Shown piece by piece: positions 54,323-62,274 of a DNA stretch of 64,000 nt; positions within the stretch are counted from its first letter, which is position 1; each line of letters opens with the position of its first letter. Location: the NCBI GenBank assembly GCA_048882645.1, contig JBHLRJ010000003.1:1-64000 (forward strand), in the 5' to 3' direction. The notes below the pieces were generated by a model, which ran no database searches, was not told where the DNA came from, and worked only from the letters and a program-made list of their open reading frames with translations. Made by a program: the position numbers and the translations under genes. This stretch comes from Loki-b32 sp048882645. Its GTDB lineage: Archaea; Asgardarchaeota; Lokiarchaeia; Sigyniarchaeales; SOKP01.

Positions 54323-55216
54323 TTACCCTTCTATAAGACCACTTATTTTTAGGCCGTTTATCATCATACCCACTATGAAGGTAAAAACCATTTCATTCCA
54401 ATTTTTTGAGTTTGGCATTAAGTTTCTACAATATTTACTTGTTATGCTTTCTATTGAAGGATCTTCAGTATACCATTCCATTAAGGAGTTCTTTACTTTA
54501 AAATAAAGATCCTCCATTTCATTTAAAATTTGATCACAATGGGTATCTTTCCATACTCCAAAATGGGCTAAAGAAATGGAACTTAACCTATCCTTCATAG
54601 CTCGTAACTTAGTAAAAGATTTTAGAAGCTTCTCTTCGTCAAAGTTAGGGGGCATGAGAGGACAAAAGAATGCATTTTCATCCAATCTCATACAAACCGC
54701 ATCTCCAACAAAAATATTTCTGTTTAATTTGTCGAATAATGCAATAGAATCCATGGTATGTCCAAAAAATTTCACTACGTCTAATTCTAACCCATTTATA
54801 TCAATTATATCACCTTCTTTCAAAGGGGTAATCTCACCTTCATAAGGAATAGTATTAATACCCTCAAAGCCCTCAATCATTCTCTCGGGATGTCTTAGAT
54901 TTTCAATAGCATTCTCAGAAGCTAGAACTTCCACTTCAGAATCTTTCATTAGATTTTTGATTTTTGAAAGTCCCTGAGCATGATCCCAATGAGAATGTGT
55001 TAGCAATATTTTATGAATAGGGTAGAGATCAAATTCTTTGAGCTTCTTTATAATTGAGCGAGCTTTTGTGGCTTCACCAACGTCTATCATTAATCGTATG
55101 TCTTCATTTTCGACAATATAAATTGAAAGAAACTTGGGTACTCCCAAAACCATTCCATCTATGTGAAAATAATTATCATCAAACTTGCCTTCAGAATTTA
55201 TTATTACTATTTCCAT
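54323..55216 (-). CDS. Metallo-beta-lactamase-fold hydrolase
   Basis: About 297 residues. LTHSHWDHAQG is the HxHxDH zinc motif. FGHTMDSIALFDKLNRNIFVGDAVC supplies the next His and the bridging Asp, and SLAHFGVW the last His. Typical of glyoxalase II-like hydrolases. The family acts on thioesters, lactones or phosphoesters, so the substrate cannot be stated. ATG at 55216 is preferred to the GTG before it. Confidence 0.92.
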   Translation of the reverse strand: MEIVIINSEGKFDDNYFHIDGMVLGVPKFLSIYIVENEDIRLMIDVGEATKARSIIKKLKEFDLYPIHKILLTHSHWDHAQGLSKIKNLMKDSEVEVLASENAIENLRHPERMIEGFEGINTIPYEGEITPLKEGDIIDINGLELDVVKFFGHTMDSIALFDKLNRNIFVGDAVCMRLDENAFFCPLMPPNFDEEKLLKSFTKLRAMKDRLSSISLAHFGVWKDTHCDQILNEMEDLYFKVKNSLMEWYTEDPSIESITSKYCRNLMPNSKNWNEMVFTFIVGMMINGLKISGLIEG

Positions 55217-55240
55217 CACCTCTTTATACTCTGAGATATA

Positions 55241-55534
55241 TTAAATTTTAAATTCAGGGGGATTTCCAAAAGCTTTTAGAACCAATGCTGTTAAAATAGG
55301 TCCAGCAACGTCTGTAACAGAAGCTTCATAAAGAGTAAAATTATCTAAGATTCCTTGAACCGCTATCGCCTTCCCTTCATACTGAGTTAAATCCACTTGT
55401 CGAGCTTCAGGAGGTATAACTTCTACTCTGCTAATCTCAGTTAAGCGGCTTGGGGCACTTATCGTAGGTTCTGGTAACAAAGGATGAAACTTTCCATCTC
55501 TAACAATTCCAATATATATTTCTTTTTCAGTCAT
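55241..55534 (-). CDS. Small protein of unknown function
   Basis: About 97 residues from ATG at 55534. A GGGAGAG ribosome site 8-14 bases upstream decides this start over the ATG at 55549, which would overlap it. The chain has beta character (KEIYIGIVRDGKFHPLLPEP, VDLTQYEGKAIAVQGILDNF). The second half resembles an OB-like strand pair. It is 24 bases upstream of the MBL-fold gene and co-oriented with it. Confidence 0.65.
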   Translation of the reverse strand: MTEKEIYIGIVRDGKFHPLLPEPTISAPSRLTEISRVEVIPPEARQVDLTQYEGKAIAVQGILDNFTLYEASVTDVAGPILTALVLKAFGNPPEFKI

Positions 55535-55729
55535 GGATAACTCTCCCATTGAATTTATATATATAAGAATGACACTCTGTTATAAAAACCTTTACAAAGA
55601 AGTAAAATCCATAGTCTAAGATTTCTTTCTTTGGGAGATTTTACCCCATTAGATATAATTTAAAATTAGTGTTCCCTACTAGACATAAGGATTAAAAAAT
55701 CTTTCAGTTTTATTAGTGTTGGTGAAATA

Positions 55730-56146
55730 ATGATATACCAAATTGGAAAATTAGTTATTGGGGACGATTGGAAACAAATGCGCAGTTGGTGGGGAAGATA
55801 TATAAGCAAATCTAAAAAATGGCTAACTGGTGTATTAACCTATAATTCGGAAGAGAGATGTTTATATTTTTTTGAGAGTAGATTAACTGGTGAAGAAGAA
55901 ATTTTCGCTTTTGATATTGATACAACCCAATTTGAATTAGTAAGAAGAGGAAAGATGACTTATCATTTTTTCGTGCAAATAAAAGATAAAAATAACAAAG
56001 AATTTCTCTTTGATTCAGATATATCGTTCTATGGTCGTAGTCAAGCTGACTTAGCATATGCTCAAGCGAAACAAATTGTTTATAACCAGAATATTATTAA
56101 CATAATTAATCACTTAAAAAAGAAATCTAATCTATCATTCAAATAG
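55730..56146 (+). CDS. Small beta-rich protein, perhaps PH/GRAM-like
   Basis: A 138-residue protein whose beta strands WLTGVLTYNSEERCLYFFES, EIFAFDIDTTQFELVRRG and TYHFFVQIKDKNNKEFLF are followed by a C-terminal helix (SQADLAYAQAKQIVYNQN). This strand order plus final helix resembles bacterial PH-like or GRAM domains. The assignment is by pattern only. Confidence 0.55.
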   Translation: MIYQIGKLVIGDDWKQMRSWWGRYISKSKKWLTGVLTYNSEERCLYFFESRLTGEEEIFAFDIDTTQFELVRRGKMTYHFFVQIKDKNNKEFLFDSDISFYGRSQADLAYAQAKQIVYNQNIINIINHLKKKSNLSFK

Positions 56147-56259
56147 AAAAGATAATCACTACTTGTATACTTATAGATTTATAGCTTATTACAGAATTCC
56201 CTCCCGAAAGCTACTCTCCTTCCAATTCAGAATCGCCATAAATTATCGTTTGCTGTTTC

Positions 56260-57672
56260 CTATTTATTTTCTTTTAGAAGTTGGGCACATTTGGAAAAAT
56301 ATTCAACTGAATTAATTCGACCGCTACTTAAATCTTGAAATAATTCAGCAAACTGATCCCAAACTTCTTCAAACTGTTCTTTAAAACCTTCAGAATCTAT
56401 ATAGTTATTTACCGACGTCTTAAAATTTACCCGTTCTCTATCAATTTTTGCTTGCTCTGGTTCAAATAAATGAATCTCCCGTTTCAATTTCAGGATATAA
56501 TCATAAAGTTTCTGACAGAATGCTACGAAATCTTCTTGCTCAAATTCATAACCTAATTCTCTGCTTAAATTCAATTCTTTTAACTCTTTCCAATCTATAT
56601 CTGGTCCTTTTATTGGTAAAATCTGAATATTATGTTTTCGAGCAAGCTCGAGTTCATGTTTACAATCCTCTGAATTATATATTGATTTGTTGGAAGCGAA
56701 AAACAATACAAGCTGACACTTTGGTAATTTTTCATCCATGAAATCATCGATATTTCCAGCTAAATCTTCTTCACAGTAGAAAACTTTATAGATTTCATCC
56801 TGTTTTTGTAAATATTCTGAAATCTCTTTAATGTGAGAAATTTCAAAATCAACAACTGCATGACTTAGAAAAACGTTGATTGAAGCTCTCTGCCTACAAT
56901 AATCAAGGATAGTAAGAATATCTCTATCAGCAATTTCTTTCCATTCACCTTCCCATGGATTATGCCATAAAAAAAGAGTCTCTAAATTTTTTAATTTCCA
57001 TAGTGTATTTGGGAGTGATGTTAAAAGATTTTCTTCTATTAACAATTTTTTAAGAGATGTTAGGGTAGTTATTGCGTCTGGAAGGGAGGTAAATTGATTA
57101 CTACCCAAATCTAACTCTACGAGTGGAGTGAGATTGCCTAATGAATTAGGAATAGATTTTAATTCATTATGATTTAAGTTTAAGCTTTCAAGTGACTTTA
57201 GATTACCTATTGACTCAGGGAGGGACCGTAACCGATTTTGCCTTAGGAATAACGCGTGGAGCGATTTTAATTGGCGTATAGAATTTGAGAGTGAAACTAA
57301 TTGATTGTCATTCATGAAAAGTACTTGAAGGGATAACAATTTTGTTACTGGCTCCGGGAAAACAGAAAATTGATTTTCTGATAAATCTAGAAATTGGAGT
57401 GATTGCAGATTCGCCAAAGATTCAGGAAGATTCGTCAGTTTGTTCCTAATTAAAAATAGTTTTTGAAGGGAATACAGATTCCCAATTTCTTCTGGAATGA
57501 ATGTTAATTTACAATCATATAAACTTAATGTTTTAACCATATCATCTTCGATTTTTACACCAATCCACAATGCACTTAAATCTTCTAACTTTGGAATCTG
57601 TCTGCCAATCAATTCCTCTAATGCCATTAAAACTTGTGCTTGTTCAGGCTTTATCCCCCATTTATTACTCAT
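56260..57672 (-). CDS. LRR-TIR protein
   Basis: A 470-residue protein. The N-terminus NKWGIKPEQAQVLMALEELIG corresponds to the linker of the GTPase-LRR gene at 27792-28898. About nine LRRs of the LPxSIGNLxSLExLxLxxN type follow (50-250), then WEGEWKEIADRDIL and a TIR domain starting INVFLSHAVVDFE. CQLVLFFASNKSIYNSEDCKHEL carries the Glu expected in NAD-cleaving TIRs, and HNIQILPIKGPDI follows. The C-terminal 100 residues are helical. It is an intact relative of the split gene, minus the GTPase. Confidence 0.92.
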   Translation of the reverse strand: MSNKWGIKPEQAQVLMALEELIGRQIPKLEDLSALWIGVKIEDDMVKTLSLYDCKLTFIPEEIGNLYSLQKLFLIRNKLTNLPESLANLQSLQFLDLSENQFSVFPEPVTKLLSLQVLFMNDNQLVSLSNSIRQLKSLHALFLRQNRLRSLPESIGNLKSLESLNLNHNELKSIPNSLGNLTPLVELDLGSNQFTSLPDAITTLTSLKKLLIEENLLTSLPNTLWKLKNLETLFLWHNPWEGEWKEIADRDILTILDYCRQRASINVFLSHAVVDFEISHIKEISEYLQKQDEIYKVFYCEEDLAGNIDDFMDEKLPKCQLVLFFASNKSIYNSEDCKHELELARKHNIQILPIKGPDIDWKELKELNLSRELGYEFEQEDFVAFCQKLYDYILKLKREIHLFEPEQAKIDRERVNFKTSVNNYIDSEGFKEQFEEVWDQFAELFQDLSSGRINSVEYFSKCAQLLKENK

Positions 57673-57968
57673 ATAACCACATCTAGCCTATTTTATTTAC
57701 CTTAGCATAGTCAAATACAATTAATATATCTATTTCTTTTAAAATATCAAAATCCACTAATCATCGAAACCATAGAAAAATAGATAACAATAACTCAAAT
57801 GCTCTTATAAAGTTAAAAAAGAAGATGGAAAAAAAAAATGCCCCCACATTTCCCTTGAGTTATAATGAACTAAAGGATTTCATTTATCACCCTAGCAGCT
57901 TAAAACCTCTCTTTATGAAGAATGGAGATTAAACCTTTAGTTACAAGAATCCAAAGTTAAGAAAGAAC
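57673..57968. other. Intergenic region
   Basis: About 295 bases. A short frame, FPLSYNELKDFIYHPSS to a stop near 57930, would connect to an ATG if the C5 run at about 57840 had one more base. Otherwise nothing is supported. Confidence 0.35.
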
Positions 57969-58253
57969 CTAGAAATTCTCAATAACCTTTCCACCAGGAA
58001 GAATCTTGTATACGATTTTATCTTCCATATCTTCTTTTTCAACGCAAAAAGTCTGCAGTAAGAAGTCCATGTGGTATTTAAAAACATCTTTGCTCTCAAT
58101 GGTTCCATTTTCCTTCAATTTATCTATTAGGGCATCTTCTGAGATTTTCTCTTCCTCATTTACAAATTTCAGTATTTCTCTTCTAATGGGATGATTAACT
58201 GCTTTTAGATGTTGAGCATGTCCAACTTTTTTCTGTTCAGACATATTATTCAC
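57969..58253 (-). CDS. ArsR-like winged-helix regulator
   Basis: The 94-residue protein has AVNHPIRREILKFVNEEEKI, SEDALIDKLKEN, DVFKYHMDFLLQTFCVEKED and a final beta wing (IVYKILPGGKVIENF), the pattern of a winged helix that binds DNA as a dimer. The HPIRREIL helix is typical of ArsR/arCOG regulators. Target unknown. Confidence 0.85.
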   Translation of the reverse strand: MNNMSEQKKVGHAQHLKAVNHPIRREILKFVNEEEKISEDALIDKLKENGTIESKDVFKYHMDFLLQTFCVEKEDMEDKIVYKILPGGKVIENF

Positions 58254-58510
58254 ACAATTGTAGATAATTTAAACTACAAACAGGATTATTTTATGATAAC
58301 ATTGATTAGAGTAAACTAAAATTTTGAGTTTTTAGATTATAAACAAGCTTAAGAAAGAGCTTTAGAATTATCATAAGACTACAAAGATAGGTTTTGAAAT
58401 ATTAATTTCTAACTTTTTCCCTTATTAATGAGATTGCTCTACCTTTTAAATAGAATGGTTAACTATATTCCAGATATTCAATAAATAAAATAATTAAGAC
58501 GTGATTTTAA

Positions 58511-58825
58511 GTGCCAAAATGCCCATATTGTCAAGGAGAACTCAAATTAAACCTCGAAATAAACCCAACACCTATCAATGAAAAATTTAAAGATGATCTA
58601 ATAAAAGCTTACGAGAGTTTCATAGAAATTCAAGCTGAGGTTGTCCCATTTGGAGGGAAGATGATGAAAAGTATGGCTAAATATAGTCTCAAATTTGTTG
58701 ACCGATATTTAGATCATATTGGAGCTATACCTCTAGTAATGCACTCTTGTTCGAATTGTAATGCTGTAATAACAACCGAATCCTTATTTGATTTGGTAGG
58801 CTCAAGAAGCTCAAGCTCATCATAA
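58511..58825 (+). CDS. Zinc-ribbon protein
   Basis: A 104-residue protein starting at GTG (58511). CPYCQGELKLN at the start and CSNCNAVITTESLFD near the end form a four-Cys ribbon separated by a helical segment of about 70 residues (DDLIKAYESFIEIQAEV). The end is Ser-rich (SSSSS). Similar small archaeal zinc proteins exist; function not known. Confidence 0.7.
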   Translation: MPKCPYCQGELKLNLEINPTPINEKFKDDLIKAYESFIEIQAEVVPFGGKMMKSMAKYSLKFVDRYLDHIGAIPLVMHSCSNCNAVITTESLFDLVGSRSSSSS

Positions 58826-58946
58826 AAAATAACACTTTGTTTTCTACAAAGTGGAATTAAGAATTTTTTTTTCATTATTTTATTTTCGTATTCAACTGTC
58901 ATTTCTTATAACAATTAGATTTTTTCTCAGATAAAACCAATTTTTT

Positions 58947-61900
58947 TTACATTGCATCTTTAAATATCTCATTAGACATTAAATTTCCCATTAATAAACT
59001 TTCAAATCCTATTCTAACCTCCAGATTTTTTAACGGTTTCACTAAAGCCCTGAGTTTTGGCATGTCATGCAAAAGATGGTTGGAAACTTGAATGAATTTT
59101 AGGTTTTTTAGATTTTTCATTGAACTAGGCAGAGTCTCTATTTTGGTTTCTGCCATACGCAAGTATGCAAGACTGGTTAAATTCCCTATGGATTCAGGAA
59201 GCGTTTTAAGTGGACATGCTTCAATAGATAATTGATTAAGATGTATTAAATTTCCAATGGTATCTGGAAGAGATGTCAAGGGATTCCAGCTTAAACTTAA
59301 ATTTTCAAGAGATTTTAAGTTCCCTATTGAATTAGGAAGCTGAGTTATCTGGTTTATACTGTTAATGTAGAGCTTTTTCAGTGAAGTTAAATTGCCTATA
59401 GAATTTGGAAGTGCCGTTAAATGATTATAATTTATTTCTAATTGTTCTAGAGATGTTAGTTCCCCTATTGAATCAGGTAATGAAGTGATCCCAGCATAAG
59501 CTAAACCGATAGCTTCCAAATTTTTAAAAATTCCTATCTCTTCTGGAAGAGTCTGAAAATTGTTATGATTCAAGCATAATCTGATTATCAATGGGAAATC
59601 CAAGATTATATCAAAAATCTTTCTCACTTGCTCATCTTTTAATTTACAATATGCTCCACTAAAAAATATTAACTGATCGTCTTTCAGTGAAAAGGATAAT
59701 CTCTTTCCACTCGTCAACGATTTTACATATTTATGGGACATATATGAAAAGGAATGGTGTGAAATATCCTCAATTTCTCTCAATCTAAGGATTTCTTTGG
59801 GAAATAAATTCCAAAATTTCTCTCTGTCCAAATGTTTTAACTGATCTTTCTCCGCAAGGATTTCTCTCATTTTTTGTTTACCTTCATAATCCGTTTCTAT
59901 AATAATTGGTATGGATGCTAGATCCTCGATTTCCTTTAAAAACTTTATATATCCTTCCCTATACTGCTTATTTTTAAATACAGGTAATATTTGTAAAACA
60001 GAGGAAGAAAAGTTTAAACTGGGGTTTTTGAATAACGGAATTAATCTACTTGGACCCATCTTCTTAAGCAATTCTGACCCAATAGCGTTTCGAAATGCAA
60101 ACATGTCTTTTTCAGTAAGAATGGCTTCCAATCCCGCTTCAGGGATGTTAGAACATTTGCTAATCTCCTCAACAGTATCCCACTTTCTTCTATCTAAACC
60201 ACTTTCTCCTTCGACTCTATACCATTTATAAAAGAATACAACATCTTCAACACTTGGCTCAGTAATATGGAGCTTTAGTACAAGGTTCCAAAATTGAGGT
60301 GAAGGAAGTCCTTCAAGGAAATTATTCTCCAAAAATGTTAAAAAATGCTGGATTTTTTGAGGACTTAGTTTTCCTTTAAGATTTCGTAAAAATATACACA
60401 GATTTTCTATATAAAAAGGATACCAATCCATAAATGGCACATTTGAAGCAAACTTATTTTTCGTGTGATCATATTCTATCTTATTTGCGATTGCCGTAAA
60501 TGCGTTCTTCATTGTAAGAGTAAGGTTTATATTATTCGCGATAAATACACATTCTTCGGCAGTAAGATATTCGAATAACCTTAGAGCAAATATAATATCT
60601 AATAATTCAACATTGTACTGTCGCAAAATAGAAAAGACACCTTCCCCTAATTCAATTGCATGAAATTCCCCCACATATCTACATATCCCCATTGCATTTC
60701 CGAAAAGGGTTCTATTACCTTTCTCTCTAGAGAGCTGGTATACAATGTTTTCTACTAATATTTTTCCAGTATCTTCTGGAATTAATACATTAATTTCTTT
60801 AACATTGAGAATCTTTAAAGTTTCAATTTCAATTTTTTGGGAGATTTCCCGTTCATTCTTATCTTCTTCACTAAATTCTACTTCAATTATTAGTAGACTT
60901 TTGTCCGCAATTTCCTTTAACTCTGCTATACCTTGAGTTCTTAATAAGTCTATTCCTTTACGCGCTGGATTCCCAAAGTCGGCAAAAAATACCGAATAAG
61001 CTACAAGATGAAGTTTGTAATTAAAAAGCTCAGAATCGTAAAATTTCAGTAAATTCTCTGCAACATTATATACAAATTCCTCATAGTTCTTTTCGCTCAA
61101 ATGATTCTTTACTCGAATTCCCCCCTTTCTTTTGTATTCTTGATAATCTATACTCCGTCTATGCCATTTAGTAAATCTTATATAGGAGTAAAACACCAAT
61201 GCTTCCAAAGAAAAGCTAAAGATATACTTGTCTTTATGTTCTAATCCTGAAATAAGGATATTGGTAATTCTTTCCCTGAAATCCAGATCATTCTGAATAT
61301 AATAGTCATTAAAACCCTGCTCTAAATAAAGATAAATAAGCGAGTAGATATCACTTCCCATGAAAATACCCTCAATCAATTTTGGATTCCGAAATTTTGC
61401 TAATTTTTTTACAGTTGTCATTACGGGAATAGCTTGTTCGTTTTTTTTCAAAAATTGAATTTTTCTCCCTTGGCTTCTTAATGCTTCTAAATATGCGAGG
61501 AATTCGTTATGTAATAATTCTATAAAACTCTCTATTAGCCATTTACTTGGAGTTTCAAATAATGATTCTAATTCATATTCATTTAATAAAGGGACATAAC
61601 CCTCCAATATAAGAAATTTGATTACAGTTGGATGTCTACTCTCGAGTCTTTTCGCAATCTCTTCCTTGAAAACAGCTCTGGCCACCGGGTCTCCTGCTTG
61701 TGTAAGTTCCTTCAGTAGCACAAATGCTAAATTTCTATGGAGTATTCTAGTATCGTAATTATTTTCTGCCCATGCCTGCATATTAGAACAATGTCCCCAA
61801 AATTCAGTTTCAGGAGGAATGTCATATGTGTATACATCTTGTCCCTCTAAAGAATGATCCAATGTTTCGGCAGCTTCATCGATAGAATCAATCTCTTCAT

Positions 61901-62036
61901 AATCTTCTAACACCTCCGTTGGAATTTCTAAAAGTAAATATTTACATTGTCTGAAAAACTTTCCATTCACATAGATATTCGTCTCATATCCTTCTAATTT
62001 GAGGGTAAGATATTCATTAATCTTAAATTCCGCCAT
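58947..62036 (-). CDS. Large LRR protein with HEAT-like helical N-terminal region
   Basis: About 1029 residues. An N-terminal domain of about 70 residues is followed by IPPETEFWGHCSNMQAWAEN, which begins a helical, HEAT-like region (100-780) of mostly unknown kind, with RHPTVIKFLILEGYVPLL and similar. LRRs start near 800: LCLNHNNFQTLPEEIG, LTALPNSIGNLTSLKKLYIN, LPESIGNLTSLAYLRM. The block beginning PPETEFWGHCSN recurs in Lokiarchaeota-like LRR proteins as far as I recall. No catalytic domain is recognised. ATG at 62036 is preferred over GTG at 62045. Probably a scaffold or sensor. Confidence 0.85.
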   Translation of the reverse strand: MAEFKINEYLTLKLEGYETNIYVNGKFFRQCKYLLLEIPTEVLEDYEEIDSIDEAAETLDHSLEGQDVYTYDIPPETEFWGHCSNMQAWAENNYDTRILHRNLAFVLLKELTQAGDPVARAVFKEEIAKRLESRHPTVIKFLILEGYVPLLNEYELESLFETPSKWLIESFIELLHNEFLAYLEALRSQGRKIQFLKKNEQAIPVMTTVKKLAKFRNPKLIEGIFMGSDIYSLIYLYLEQGFNDYYIQNDLDFRERITNILISGLEHKDKYIFSFSLEALVFYSYIRFTKWHRRSIDYQEYKRKGGIRVKNHLSEKNYEEFVYNVAENLLKFYDSELFNYKLHLVAYSVFFADFGNPARKGIDLLRTQGIAELKEIADKSLLIIEVEFSEEDKNEREISQKIEIETLKILNVKEINVLIPEDTGKILVENIVYQLSREKGNRTLFGNAMGICRYVGEFHAIELGEGVFSILRQYNVELLDIIFALRLFEYLTAEECVFIANNINLTLTMKNAFTAIANKIEYDHTKNKFASNVPFMDWYPFYIENLCIFLRNLKGKLSPQKIQHFLTFLENNFLEGLPSPQFWNLVLKLHITEPSVEDVVFFYKWYRVEGESGLDRRKWDTVEEISKCSNIPEAGLEAILTEKDMFAFRNAIGSELLKKMGPSRLIPLFKNPSLNFSSSVLQILPVFKNKQYREGYIKFLKEIEDLASIPIIIETDYEGKQKMREILAEKDQLKHLDREKFWNLFPKEILRLREIEDISHHSFSYMSHKYVKSLTSGKRLSFSLKDDQLIFFSGAYCKLKDEQVRKIFDIILDFPLIIRLCLNHNNFQTLPEEIGIFKNLEAIGLAYAGITSLPDSIGELTSLEQLEINYNHLTALPNSIGNLTSLKKLYINSINQITQLPNSIGNLKSLENLSLSWNPLTSLPDTIGNLIHLNQLSIEACPLKTLPESIGNLTSLAYLRMAETKIETLPSSMKNLKNLKFIQVSNHLLHDMPKLRALVKPLKNLEVRIGFESLLMGNLMSNEIFKDAM

Positions 62037-62274
62037 TAAGAACACTCGTGATTATAGTCAAAAAATAATTTTTGCCTTTATTATAAAAACACAAGATATA
62101 TCGTTTAAAAACTTTTATCCCCTCTGTTCCTTACCTTGTTTACAAGATGATTAATTTCAGGTTTCTAATTGTTGAATTTTTATTGGTATGCATGATCTCT
62201 TTTAAAGGAATAAACTTTTAAAAATAAATGGAATCTTAATAACATAAGACAAGACTTTTATAGGAAGAATATCC

